Origin: Rhytidiadelphus loreus
Taxonomy: Eukaryota > Streptophyta > Bryopsida > Hypnales > Hylocomiaceae
DNA length: 64,000 bases
Direction of reading: 5' to 3'
Assembly (NCBI GenBank): GCA_947034895.1
Contig: OX344762.1
Span: forward strand, 24,036,760 to 24,100,759
The notes below the pieces were generated by a model. The model saw only the letters and a list, made by a program, of their open reading frames with translations. It was not told where the DNA came from and made no database searches. Position numbers and translations under genes: made by a program. This document shows positions 1-11,884 of the stretch, in pieces; the first letter of the stretch is position 1, and each line of letters starts with the position of its first letter.

Positions 1-419
1 GGAAAAAATTGAACCCCAAAAGAGGCTACAAGTTTTCTTACTAATTTTAATACTAATTGCATGAGTATGAAAGTAGCCACATCTTCATTAGAACAATCAC
101 GTAGGATTGCTTGTAGCGGACACCTGGCGTCTTAGAATTTAGAAAAGGCATGTGTTCCATCCTTCATGATGGAGCCATCATGAACCACGATTTTCTTGAA
201 AGATTGAGTATTTCCATTTCAAATTTTTGCACCTTCTTCTTCTTGGCTTGCATGAGACTCTTTATCCCCAATTCTTGTGCCTTCTTTATCTTGGCTTGCA
301 TTGGACTCTCCATCCCCCGCAGCTTTGAAGCACTTCAATGTACGGTGATGGTTTTCCACTTCAAATATAAAATATAAAAAAATTGACATTTGAATCTATT
401 GAAATCTACCTCTCATAGC

Positions 420-752
420 TTCAAATGCATTTTTTACTTGTTTTTGGAGTTTTCAATTAAGAAGTGAATCTCCTTATATACATAGGGGGTGGTAGGATGT
501 TGAACAAACCATGTGGGATATGTTAATTTGACTTCACTATGAGTTCTCAAGGTTCTACTAATTGCAATTAACATATCCAACATGGATTGTCCTACTTCTT
601 ACCACCCCATGTGTATATAATGCGTTTCTCTTCCAACAAGAAAATTCAAAACAAGATGATAAGTTCATTTATTTTTATTTTTGGACTACAAAAAAATGCT
701 TGTTGGTGTTACATTTGTTCAAATAAAATAATCAAAATGCATTTGAATTTTT
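420..752. repeat. Long imperfect inverted repeat (hairpin)
   Basis: Two arms of about 100 bp face each other around a short loop near 536-557. The left arm (about 437-535) contains GGGGTGGTAGGA and GGATATGTTAAT; the right arm (about 558-656) carries their complements TCCTACTTCTTACCACCCC and ATTAACATATCC. The word TTCAAATGCATTTT at about 420 reappears inverted near 737-752, which suggests the right arm has gained an insert. This looks like a fold-back element or decayed MITE. I see no clear target duplication and no coding potential. Confidence 0.65.
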
Positions 753-1672
753 GTGAGTGCCAGTTGGAGTCGGTACCTTAAAATCAGCCTCAATCACCTT
801 TGGCAGTGACTGAAAAGGCAAGAACTTGTTGGAGCTTTGTGCCAAAATCGACCTCCCGCTTCTTTAGGTTAACCTCCAACAAGGATCCACGTTGATTTCC
901 AACTAGGATGGAACATTTTCGCCCTTAAATTTTGGACCGTTGATTTGTAAGATTGTGGAGGTGGATTGTGTAATCTTGAGCCCATCATGACAAATATTTG
1001 AACCCATTATGCAAATCTTGTCTCAATTAGTGAGTTGAGAAGGTCATTGCCACCCAAATTTTTGCATTGTGAAGCGGCTTCTTTTGGGGTTCATTTTTTT
1101 CCTAATGACGTTTCTAAATGGACTTTCAAAATCAATAGTGATTAAAAGCAATTTGTACTTTGACTTTGCAATTGATTCTATGTTGAGAGAACATTGAAGA
1201 TAGACTTATTTACAACAATGATGTGACATTAACCAAAGTCATTAGACTAAGATATCCTTTAAATCCAACTCTAAGTTTCATGGTGTGTTTTTCTTTTGAC
1301 CTCTTATAATTAAGATTATTCAATAATCTATTAAATCATACCATTTCTAATCATTTGAACCTCAAATTCAATTTTTCAATCAACTCAAGCATTAAAAGTA
1401 TAGAATAAGATTTATGGAGGTTTGTAGTAGGTTTGAGGTTGTAGAGCATCTTGACTCTAGAGTTTTGTTGGGGTTACACAATCATGATTCCTATGTATAC
1501 TTAGACTAAAAGAGCATTAGAAAGTCTAGAGGTGCAATTAATAGTTGAATTTTAGTAGTTTCTTGCAAAAGCTTACCTACCAACTTTAGAAATGGAGTGC
1601 CATTTGTAAGTGCTAGTTGTGAAATAATATCAACATATATAAAGTGCCTCTCTTCTAACCCACAATGGGCTC
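753..1672. other. AT-rich intergenic stretch, nothing recognised
   Basis: No open frame of convincing length, RNA gene or repeat with defined ends was seen here. The sequence is AT-rich and resembles the surrounding decayed repeats. Confidence 0.5.
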
Positions 1673-1676
1673 TTAA

Positions 1677-2602
1677 TCCCTAAAGGACCATTGTCCCCAA
1701 GGGGGACAAAATGAATTTCGGGCAGGTTCCTATGATCTCAATTTTTAGTAAAACTTTTTGAAACTTTCTCATAAGATAGGAAATCTTATTAGCTTCGTGG
1801 GAATATAAATTTTATTTCAATTGGTGCCCAGAAGCAAAAGTTATGGCATCTTAAACATAATTTTTACGTCACTAGACAGAAAAAAAAATCTATAAAAATT
1901 TGAAATTAATTTTTTAATTTTTTTCTTCTTAAAGATAATATTTTTTTCTACATGTGAAGCTTTGATTCATTCCATTTGGATTAAAAATGTGAAAGTTATG
2001 AACAATCTTGTTTTTCGGGCAATTTGAGCATCTTCTTGAAAAAATAACTTACAGGATTCAATTTTGAATGCAATTTTCACAATTTTTCAAAAAAAATTGT
2101 TTGACAAGGTTAAGTTTTCTATCTAGAACAATCTCACAGTTGAGATTATTGTGTTTCAATCCCATCTTAGAACTATTAACGGTTTATTTTTTTTTTCAAT
2201 CTTGGACCTACTTCTACTTAACAATTTTTTAAAGAATGAAAATCAAGCATGTTTTATTTTTATTTTTTTACCCTGGACTTTCAATTCAATTCTTCAACAC
2301 ACAAAAATTTAAATTCAAGGTCCATGGTGCAAAAAAAATTCACAAATGGCAACCAAAGTTATCTGAAATTTCAGGCTAGTGTTCAAAAAAACTTTCTTTT
2401 TTCAACTTCGAATGCTAATATCTTCCAATCTGTACCGTCAAACTCTATGAAAATTTTACCACATAATCCTTGACTAGTAGAGTACAAGATCCTATGGTTA
2501 GATTCTAGAAAAAAATGTTTTTTTTGTTTTTTTGGATGAATGCAGAAGAAGTGACAGTTTTGAGTAGTTTTTGACAGAAGAATGGCCCTGGTCCTTTAGG
2601 GG
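1677..2602. mobile_element. TTAA-bounded TIR element, copy A (piggyBac-like ends)
   Basis: The left end reads TTAA then TCCCTAAAGGACCA; the right end reads TGGTCCTTTAGGGG then TTAA. The termini are therefore inverted repeats of about 14 bp flanked by TTAA (1673-1676 and 2603-2606), and no longer flank is shared. A TTAA duplication with a terminal CCC is the signature of the piggyBac superfamily. The 926-bp interior is AT-rich and shows no transposase, so the copy is non-autonomous. Related copies lie at 12377-19801 (interrupted by a retrotransposon) and 20047-20117. The shared interior words GATTAAA...GTGAAAGTTATGA and GATCCTATGGTT confirm that copies A and B belong to one family. The superfamily assignment rests on ends only. 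Confidence 0.7.
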
Positions 2603-2606
2603 TTAA

Positions 2607-4289
2607 ACAACTAGTAACCGGTTACGGAATGGACCAATGGTAGCTATTGAATGGACTGTAGGTAATGGGGATCACTTATAAGTCTGCAAGATATTAGTTT
2701 TTTGTTCACCGATAGACACAATGAAAATATGCTTCAAAATGTGTTGTCAAGTGTCACTTTTACTTTTCAAAATTGAAATTGTTTGTGAAACTGCATATTT
2801 ACAAATGTTGGGATTGATGGAGGGTTTAGGAAGGTGTTTTAATGGGCATATACCAATAGTTTTAAAAAACACAATTATCGTATTTCAAAACTTCATGAGC
2901 CAATATTTGAAATAAATAATCTTAATTGCATTATAATAAAGGAATTACTACACACTCCCTCATTTGCTCCTTTGCATGGTGAACCAAAACTTGAAACCAA
3001 AATCAAAGTTCATTATCAAATCACATACAACATTGTTTTGAATGGGAAGAAGGCTTTTGCAAATGCTTGGACAAGGTGTTTCAAAATTTCTCTGAAGTGC
3101 AAATACAAGTCAACAATTATATTTGTAAGGTAAGGTACTTATCCATGCTAATCTATTTGATGTTCCTTGTCAATGCTGATCAATCTAATCCATCTCATCA
3201 TTCAAGGTCTACTACTTTGGTCGACGTCAAGCTTGACATTACTTAGTAGCATTGCTTGTGAGTAGGGTTTAGGTCGATTCTACAATTCTATCAAAGATTA
3301 CAACAATGAAGAGAACGACAAAAATACCAAAGACACTCAAGACAACAATGACAATGAATATCAAAGACTTCACAATTGGGGGGCAGTGCCAACAACTACA
3401 ACCCAAATGACAACATAAAAGAAGAAAGTGACAACAAATCAACTCTAGATGGTTTCAACTGGGTAGTTGAAGGAGTGCAACAACAAATTGAAGATGACAC
3501 CATTAGATTTTCTTTCCTACTTTAGAAGGCTATGAGTTCCCAATCTAGAAACCAGCCAAAATTGGCCAAAATTGCAGTTCGCGAGCTATGCTGACGTGGC
3601 ATAGCAATTGCCACGTCACTTTAAAAATAAAAATAAATTTAATTTAAAAAATTCTAAACTTTGTTTTCATTTTAAGAATTTTGAATATTTTTTTTGAATT
3701 TTTGAATTTTATTTTTCCTAGCATTGGCATTCGATGAGGCCTGGGAACAAGTCTGAAACAGCCCTCCACCTTCTTCCCAGATCTCATCTAATATTGCCAA
3801 ACTACCAAATCAAGTATTGTATATTGAAGTGATATGTAGTTCAACAAGTTACCTCCTAGACAGAAATTGTAGAGTAGTTGGAAGATCAACAATCGATGTA
3901 AGCAAGTGGTCGATTAAGACCTGCAACATGCAATAAAAAGGACCATTGCAACAACTTAACAAGAGCTAGGGACTTCGTGAATAGCTTCATCAACGAGATA
4001 GCAAGTGAAGAGATTGACCACCGGTGTAACTTAATTGGAATTTGGAACTAGGGAGTTTGTGGAGACTTTCATCGATGATGTAGGTGTTTAGTTTTGGAGT
4101 GGAGACAAAGATGACAAAGGGTATTTGTCGCAAAGTCAGTTGAGCTTTTGGGGTGACAAGAACAATTTTGGAGAGGGCGCAACTACTCCAAAAGGCAAAC
4201 AACCATCAGAGGCGCTGCAACGCCATGCACATACACGATCTAAAGAGGTAAATTATGCACCTCTTCTATTAATGCAAGAGATAGAGCCA
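2607..4289. other. AT-rich region with part of a dispersed repeat
   Basis: No gene is recognised. The part from about 3523 to 3810 (GGCTATGAGTTC, a long AT-rich middle, then CAGCCCTCCACCTTC) has a weaker relative at about 20936-21180, so it is probably a dispersed repeat. A Asn/Asp/Lys-rich open run around 3300-3500 looks like decayed low-complexity coding sequence but matches nothing I know. Confidence 0.4.
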
Positions 4290-6030
4290 AGAAGAAAGAA
4301 AAAAAAACGGAATTGGTCACAATCACAACTTCAAGATGCTTTGGATGATGTTGATGGTGGGATCCCACTTAAAACTACAACAAGGACCCACAAAAAATCC
4401 TATTAGCACCTTTAAAGGCCACATCTATAGTACTACTATGTCAAAAAAGAAGAATAAAAAAGGAGTATTAACATATGAAGAGGACAACAAGGTAGTCATG
4501 TATCTCTTCAAAATGCAAAATCAAGGATTTTCCCTTCATATGGGTCACAATTAAGAGCAAAGGTCCACAAATTAATACAAACAAGACTCACACCTTTCAA
4601 GGATGGCATACCAAGTTGAGGGTGGGTGAGGTGTCTTCTTAATAGACATGTGCAACTATCTTTAAGAAGGCTCTACTCAAGGCTCCATCCAAGCTTTAGA
4701 AAAACAATTGAGCTACAACTTTTTATCTAGAGAATGTGATGACATTCTATGAAAACTTATCAAATCTTTACAACAAGCATGTACATATGAGCCCGAGTAT
4801 GAACCCCATTAGATTTGGAATTGTGACAAGTCTAGCGCTCAAGCAGGAAGAAGAGGAGGGTTTTATGTTTTTAAAAAAGTAGAAACATTCACCTCATAGT
4901 CCTTGATCAACGTGAATGGCTATCAATTCTAGCATGTGTTAATGTTGACGGTGAAAAAATGCCCAATTTCTTTATTTTTAAAGGAAAAATAAATAAATTT
5001 AATTGCCTATTGAAAACAAGAAAAAACAATGCAAACATGAGCATGCAACCGAAAGTATGGATGACACATGTATTGTTTAAAGAATGGGTGAGGCATTTTA
5101 TAAAAAATTTAAGGGAGAAGTACAACATTTCCCCTAGTTGTAGACATCTTCTTATATTAGATGGGCATACTAGTCATATGCCACTAGAAGTAGTAGAAAT
5201 AGCTATAAAAAGTGGATTAGATTTTCTAACATTCCTTAGTCACACCTCATGTGCTCTTCAATCACTAGATGTTATCTATTTTAAGTCGTTCAAAGTAGCT
5301 TTCAGAGTTTATCGTCACAAATGGATTCTAAATTATGTGGGAATGGTCGTTACCAAAGATGATCTTGCTGCATGGATGCCTTTTACTTTAAGAAAGGCCC
5401 TTACAAAAGACAACATTATTAAAGGATTCAAAACAACTAGCATTTATCCTCTCAAAGTCTCAATGTAGAAGCTATAAATAATAAAGTAGGACCTAGTCTA
5501 AACTTTGAAAAAAATGATAGAAGAGGTGAGAAAGAAGTAGCCAATAGTTGCTTATTTGGAGCCCATGGTAATGGCTTGCACACATTGCAAATGGACACTA
5601 TAAGAACCCTATGTTTTATGTGACATTTTCATCATTTTTTGTGACAAATTTTTAATGGATGTCCAATAAACCAACTTGTGTTTTTATGTCAATAATAATG
5701 TCCATTGTAGTGTACATAAAGCACAAGTTGTTTTATTGGACATCCACTAAAATCTGTCACAAAAAATGATGAAAACATCATATAAAACATGGGGTTCTTA
5801 TAGTGGGATTAATGAAGAAGATATAGGCAGTATTCCTCAATGTATTCAATATATATTTCGTTGATGTTGAAGGTGACTTTGGCCCCGTAAATGATAGCAG
5901 TGGCAGTGAAAGTGAGGAATATGAAATGGAGGAAGAACGGAGGCCTATAGAAGAGGATTTTTTTGAACTACTGAAGGTGCCGTTGCCTATAGTAAGGAAA
6001 ATGCTAAAGGATAGAGAACCTTACATTTGA
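4290..6030 (+). pseudogene. Decayed pogo-type (DDE_1) transposase
   Basis: Fragments in changing frames read in the order of a pogo/Tigger-like transposase of the Tc1/mariner superfamily. First comes a psq-type helix-turn-helix (WSQSQLQDALDDV, then a frameshift near 4390, then NPISTFKGHIYS). A CENP-B-like DNA-binding part follows (LTYEEDNKVV, MQNQGFSL, QTRLTPFKDGIP). The DDE core runs 4959-5468 with FFIFKGK, LLILDGHTSHMP and TFLSHTSCALQSLDV; the D of LILDGHTSH matches a catalytic acidic residue of the family. An acidic C-terminal tail ends at a stop at 6028-6030. Several stops and frameshifts make it inactive. A fold-back MITE at 5596-5805 interrupts the tail. I did not find the element's own terminal repeats. 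Confidence 0.8.
5596..5805. mobile_element. Fold-back CACTA-type MITE with GGA duplication
   Basis: The element starts CACTATAAGAACCC and ends GGGGTTCTTATAGTG. Almost its whole 210 bp folds into two arms of about 90-100 bp. The host bases GGA occur on both sides (5593-5595 and 5806-5808), a 3-bp duplication as expected for the CACTA superfamily. It sits inside the pogo transposase remnant, and the reading frame of that remnant resumes across the site when the element and one GGA are ignored. It has no coding capacity. Confidence 0.8.
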
Positions 6031-6229
6031 AATCTATTTGGATGATTGTAATGTAGATTTTGCCTATTCGATAGAATCCAAAAACAAGGGATCTAAGGGT
6101 CAATTCTCTTAGGAAAGGCCAATAAGTCTAGTGTTTTGTGACTAAGGTCACTCATTTTCGTATTGGTGATACTTATCTATGTCGTTTTATGTTTCGTTTT
6201 CCAAAATAAACCCAAGAAATGCACTTAAT

Positions 6230-8330
6230 GTCAATTTTTCACAGTCCAAATACCAATGCTATTTTATAGACACAAATGTATGACGTCACTGTCCTGTCTA
6301 GTGTGTGGCTCATGTCAATTCTCAAGTCAATTTGTCATGGGTAGGTCAATTTGTCTTTTGTGCATGTTCTAGCCACTTAATAGTAATATATAAATAAGCA
6401 TATTCATAATTACACCATTTGTATTATATTAAAGGAATCTCTTTTTCAACTCCCTTAATTTAATATATTAATTCTATAATTAATTTTATATCAAAAAGAA
6501 TTAATATTTTTATCTCACATTATTCATATATTAATTTCTTTAGAAAAGAATGGTTTCTTTCCTGGTGCTTGAGTTTAATTCTTCACGTCAGCTACTTGCT
6601 CCAATCCTTGAGTCAATTTAGCACAGTCTTTACTTATTTGAAGTTGGGTCAATTTGTCAAGGCTGTACTTAGTACTAAACCACAAGTCGACTGGTCCTAT
6701 GACCGTGGAAATAGTTCACCACTCTGGTTTCACTGTCAATTAGCCATCAGCACAAGTCTCATAGACAACTAGTCATAGTGTATAGATTACACATTCCTTA
6801 TCAATTTGCACACAACAACTTGACCAATGTATAATTAATTTATTAACATCTTCCAATTTGAGCTGATCATTTAATAAAGCCAGTTGACAAACAAATTGTT
6901 CTGATAAAGTGAGTTCTTATCTGGTTTTGATCGTAGCTCTAGTCGACCGGGACAATTTGTCTGAGCATTTTCTCTACAACATTAAGATGTCAATTCCATA
7001 ATTCCAATTTGACCACGCTCCTCAGTTTATACAGGGTTTCTCACTTCTCTCGGTGGGAATGAATATAGTCAATTTGATTGATGCAGTCAAAGCACCAACA
7101 CATATGGACAATTGCTAATTGAATGGCTTAATACAACAATTTTACAAGATTCGGGACTCAAGCCAAATTGACATGTCTTATACCAAGACAATTTTAATAT
7201 AAGTTCTATGCAATTCGCAATTTGCTAAGAGGATTTCCAATCCAGCTTTCCATTGTTGTTTTCAGGTTACAAATTTGTCAAGTAATCAATTAGATACTAC
7301 ACATAGCTTCCAATTTGACTCCAATTCTCACAGTCTAACATTTATGAGCCATTGAATTAATCTCATTACAAATTCTTGCAATGTTAATTTGACACCAATT
7401 TCTTTTACTGAGACTCAGCAATTTATTTAATCCAGTTGACCAAATTTCCTTACTTCATTCACTGTGACTCAGTCTAGTAGATGCAATCTATACACACAAC
7501 AACTCGACTTAACTCCGCACATTATTACTGAACGAGCAATTTGACCACACACCACAAGCACCCGTAGTCAATTGGTAATTCCAATCTTATGGATTATTAC
7601 AGACTTAGTCACTCAAGCAATTAGACAAACACTTCCATTACACTCCTGATCAGCAATTGGTCACGCAACTGCAATCAACATCTACAAAAAATGGACTTCA
7701 AGTTGTTGATGCTTCAATTATTCGTAGTCGACTTGATCAGGCTTCACATACACCCTCTAGTTGAATCCTTTGGCCGTCACTCAAGTTGCGAACACAGACA
7801 ATTATTCTCCGCCAAATAGACCACTCACTCATATACACTCGCAAGGATATTGACTTAATCAATTCGACAAATAATTGAACAATTCACAACAACAACTAGA
7901 CAATACCCTTAGCCTTGCACAACAACAGTCAACTAGACAATCACAGCATACACAATAAGACAATTTGATAATGCAAATATAATTTGCAAAATGCTTGAAT
8001 TTCACAAAAGCACTAGTTCACAGGTGAGTCATACAGCTTGGTATGAACTGAAAAACAAAAGAGTAGACCTTTGGACATATAGTCCCAAAATTCGGAAGGC
8101 AACTTTTCACAATGTTGCATCTTTTCAATTTGACCTTTTCTACAACTATTCAATTTGCCTCTTCCATATCTCAACTAATGCACCTATTTGACTCTGGTCA
8201 ATTATATACAAAGCTAATTGACTTACTAATGGAAAAGCAACAATTCGATAGCCCTTTTTACACTGAAAAATCAAATTGACAAAATTTGAAAAATTAACTA
8301 TCACTACAATGATGCAAGAGGATTATTTGA
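6230..8330. repeat. Tract dense in CAATTTG words
   Basis: Over about 2.1 kb the word CAATTTG, often as TCAATTTGTC or CAATTTGACC, or a one-base variant recurs roughly every 40-60 bp. It lies mostly in the plus orientation, with a minority of CAAATTG. Spacing is irregular and the sequence between the words is not repeated, so this is neither a simple tandem array nor a CRISPR array. No coding region overlaps it convincingly. It may be an old array of binding-site-like subterminal repeats or a decayed satellite. Confidence 0.45.
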
Positions 8331-9915
8331 ATTCTTTTTGAAGCAGATCACTAAGAAGAAGGAAAACACTCTACAAAAAAAACCCAGAAAAGATTGAATG
8401 CAAAATTAACCAAAGTAAAAAAAGTTGTTGAAAAAAAAGCAAAATGCTATATTGGAAAGACAGGCATTGCAGTTGTCAAAGAGGAGGCACAATGAGGAAT
8501 GGTCGGCCAAGGCAGTGGTAGAATATGGTGATAGGCTTCACTGTTTCATTCCAGCTAACACATTAGTGTCAACATGAAAAGACCCTAATGCAGTTTTCTA
8601 CCACTTATCTACAAAGAAAATAAAAGGTGGGCTCTATTACTAGGAGACAAGCATGACAAAGAGGTGAGAATATAAATCTAGATGTTCCTAAACCATAGCT
8701 TCCTACACATAATTTTGTTTTATACTTGCAATAAACCTTGCAACAATCAGAAACTCTCTCACTTTTGCCTTTTGGAGGAAGTGGCATTCCACTAAATGGT
8801 TTTCCATCTATCCAGTCTTTTAGTTTCCATAGCCCCACTTTACAACCACCACAACAATCTTAGGTTCACAACTAATTGCAAGATGCTTCAAAATTCTACA
8901 CTCATAAAGAAAACAAAGAGTAAAAATTGTACTTTCATTGACGTTGCTACAAGCCCAATGCCGAGAAGTAGAGAAGAGGACCTAGTAGTTCAAAATCTTC
9001 TCACTTGTTAGCTACAATTTGATAGAAAAGAGTGGCATCAAAATTAACAAAGAGCATATGGAATTTGCAAATTGAAGAGCCTATAATAGAAAGGAAGAAA
9101 AGGGGTCAAGAAATTTACCTTTCTAAGACATTCTAGTTCCATTGATCCAGTCCAACATAGATCTACATGTGGTAACAGGTTGGACTAGCATGAGCGAGCG
9201 AAGGAACGGAGGAGGCAACTTGTACAACTAAATGGGACAATGGGGCAAATCAAAACAAAGAAAAGGAAGCATGCAAAGGTTCAAGACACATACCTCAATC
9301 TATGCTCATGAAAGTCCGATGTCGAGTAGTATGAAATCTTCACAAACTCGTGATAGTAGATCACAATGTCCACATCTAGAACTTTGTAGAGGAACAACAA
9401 CAACAATGCCAAATTCAATCATGCTAGAGTAGGTCGGTAACATGTTAACGGAAGGATTCAAGCATTTCAAACTTGCAGCTTAACACAAATGCTACATTGT
9501 GTAGTGTAGAACAATAGTACAATGAAGAGTGAAGGAAAGGGTTTGGCGGAATGAGGAAATGTACTTTTGAAGACACAATCAATGCTCAGTTGTATACACA
9601 CATGAACTCTACTTCGACAAAGTTGATCATTACAAGGATTTGGGGTGTTGAAATCTCCTCAAAAGAGGGACATGAGCAACACTAGAAGATCAATAGAGGA
9701 CTCAAACACCTAATGAGGAAGATGAGGAACTTTTGCGGATTCTAGTCTTTTTATCTTCAGCAAGAAGTGCAATGGTCACAAACAAATAGAGAACACCACT
9801 GGTGTGCTTGAATCATTCATCTAGGCAAATCTAAACATTTGCTTAATTTTAGCTCGGCGCCAAGAGTTCAATTGGGTTGCTTTTACAATCTGACTCTACT
9901 TGTTTTAGGTCTAGC
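8331..9915. other. Intergenic stretch, no gene recognised
   Basis: Short open frames exist on both strands (for example 8605-8838 minus), but none shows family motifs, splice context or a plausible start. Base composition is slightly less AT-rich than in neighbouring repeats. I see no defined mobile-element ends. Confidence 0.4.
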
Positions 9916-10254
9916 CACTACAAGAAAACGAGTATTTTATGACTACAAAAATATGATTGGGGATAATTGGCGACTGCTCACAATCATATTTTTGGAGGCC
10001 AACACCTTGGAAAAAAATATGACTACTACTCATTTTTGGGCCTTGTACTTCGCAGGCATATACTATACATCCACTGGAAACACTAAAGTACTTCATAGAG
10101 AACATAGAAAATATGTTTGAAGAACATTGAGTCATATTTATAATCATGTTTTCATGGTCGTGAAATTTTTTATTTTCGGGTTGCCTAAGAAAAATATAGG
10201 CAAGCCATTCTTTAGGATTTTTAAACCTAATCACCACTTTTTTAGAGTTTTGAA

Positions 10255-10650
10255 ACCCTAACCGCCACTTCTCTTAGCTTTTCTTCCTTGCCTTTTATTG
10301 TCTCTTAGTTCTTGTTGTTACTTTATATTTTTTGCTTCTTAGTTGCCTTTTGTTGTTTCTTAACTCTTATTTGTTGTTATTTTTCATTCTTTGTTTTTTA
10401 GTTGTTGCTTTTTGTTGCATCTTAACTTTTGCTTCTTATTGCTTTTTAGTTTATGCTTCTTTTTTTTTTCTTGCATTTTTACTCTTTCTTCTTTTTTCTT
10501 CTTAATTGTTGCTTCTTGTTTCTTCTTGTTGCATCTTAACTCTTGTTTCTTATTGTTTTTTGTTGCATCTTAACTCTTGTTTCTTGTTATTTCTTAGCAC
10601 TTGCCACTTTTTTCTTCTTGTTTCTTCCATCACCATTTTTATTCTTCCTA
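10255..10650. repeat. Degenerate TTG/CTT-rich tandem block
   Basis: The unit GTTGCATCTTAACTCTTG followed by TTTCTTATT recurs at about 10413, 10529 and 10562, inside a pyrimidine-rich, T-dominated stretch. It forms the core of the CACTA element. Phe/Cys/Leu-rich open frames here are by-products of the repeat. Confidence 0.6.
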
Positions 10651-11339
10651 CCCTAAACTTGTGCTACATATTTTGTATTGTTGTAAGCCTTTGAAGGTTG
10701 AGCTTTGTTGTTCATTCACTAAAAATTAACCTCCCATTTTTTTAATTGTATATGCATGCTCAAAAAGTTGAAATAAAGTCGTTGAAGGCTACTTGCAACC
10801 CAATAGAGCCATCTTCACATTATTGTAAGGAAAATAAACCGTATTGAATTGTATAATTGATTCATTATGATATTTATATTTTGTATTGGTGACTAATAAA
10901 TGTCAATGAAGAGAGTTGCATTCTTTCTTGCATCCTCCTTCTCCAATATAATTGTCTCTTGTATATCTCTAAAATCATGTGTATTCGTTTTTAAGTACAT
11001 GAAGTCTTTTATTCAATTGTTAAATCATTTAGATGTATGGTTGCAATGTGTCATATCCATTTAAAATGCATGAAAAATGTGATTGTAGTTTGTAATTAAA
11101 GCGATTTTGGACCTAAATCACTCCAATCACATATTACACACAAATTTTTAATATGTGACTCTCAATCATCTGGGATATCAATTGCTTGAGTTATATTTCA
11201 CAATATATATTGGCCAAAATATAACTATCCATAATCAATAATACTCATAGTTATGCATGTCAAAATGTAACCTTGCACTTTACAAAATAGGACTACAATC
11301 AATCATAAAGTTACTAATGACATCTACATAAACTACCAC

Positions 11340-11600
11340 GTCAAATCAAAAATATAATTCATAACAGTCATATTTTACATTAGTAAAGAATATGACTCAC
11401 AAGAGTCATTTTTCTATTCCACATCATCAAAAAATATGACTCATAAGAGTCATTTTCCACAGAGCAAAAAATATGATTTACAAAAGTCATATTCCACAAC
11501 AACAAAAAATATAATTCAATGCAATCATATTTCATGTTAGCCAAAATATGACTCACTGTAATCATATTTCATGTTAGCCAAAAATATGACTATAAGGAGT
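11340..11600. repeat. Subterminal inverted-motif array of the CACTA element
   Basis: About seven degenerate units of AAATATGACT, a 5-7 base spacer and AGTCATATTT (or near variants) follow one another at roughly 30-60 bp spacing. Each unit is a small inverted repeat. The array sits a few hundred bases inside the right end of the CACTA element, the usual place for transposase-binding repeats. Related but sparser words occur inside the left end at about 9945-10150. Confidence 0.65.
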
Positions 11601-11884
11601 CATGTGCCATGTAGGATTTTTTTTCTTTGCCCGGGTAGCTCAAAAAAACTCAAATCCCTAAAGATAGTCAACATTTATATCACGTTGGCAAAATATGGCT
11701 AATTATATCCCCCAACCCATATGACTACCAATATGACTCATGTCCAAAGCGACTCGTTGGTTATGATTGGATCCAATTATATCGCAAATCATCTATAGTG
11801 ATATCTATGTTAGTTCTATTTTTCGATTTTATAACTCATTTCAGTCATATTTTGCAATCATAAAACACTACTTTTGTTGTAGTG

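Larger units (their letters stand above)
9916..11884. mobile_element. Non-autonomous CACTA (En/Spm) element
   Basis: The left end is CACTACAAGAAAACGAGTAT and the right end is the inverse of CACTACAACAAAAGTAGTGT, giving terminal inverted repeats of about 27 bp that begin CACTA. Flanks are AGC (9913-9915) and AGT (11885-11887), a 3-bp duplication with one change. Both subterminal regions carry copies of AAATATGACT and its complement AGTCATATTT, most densely at about 11340-11600, as expected for transposase-binding subterminal repeats. The middle (about 10255-10650) is a TTG/CTT-rich low-complexity block. No transposase frame is present, so it would need enzyme supplied in trans. Confidence 0.8.

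Noticed and set aside
6230..8330. CRISPR-like or tandem array reading of the CAATTTG tract
   Set aside because: The repeated word is only 7-10 bp, spacing is irregular, and the genome is eukaryotic.
10391..10694. Phe/Cys/Leu-rich frames
   Set aside because: They come from the TTG/CTT low-complexity block inside the CACTA element.
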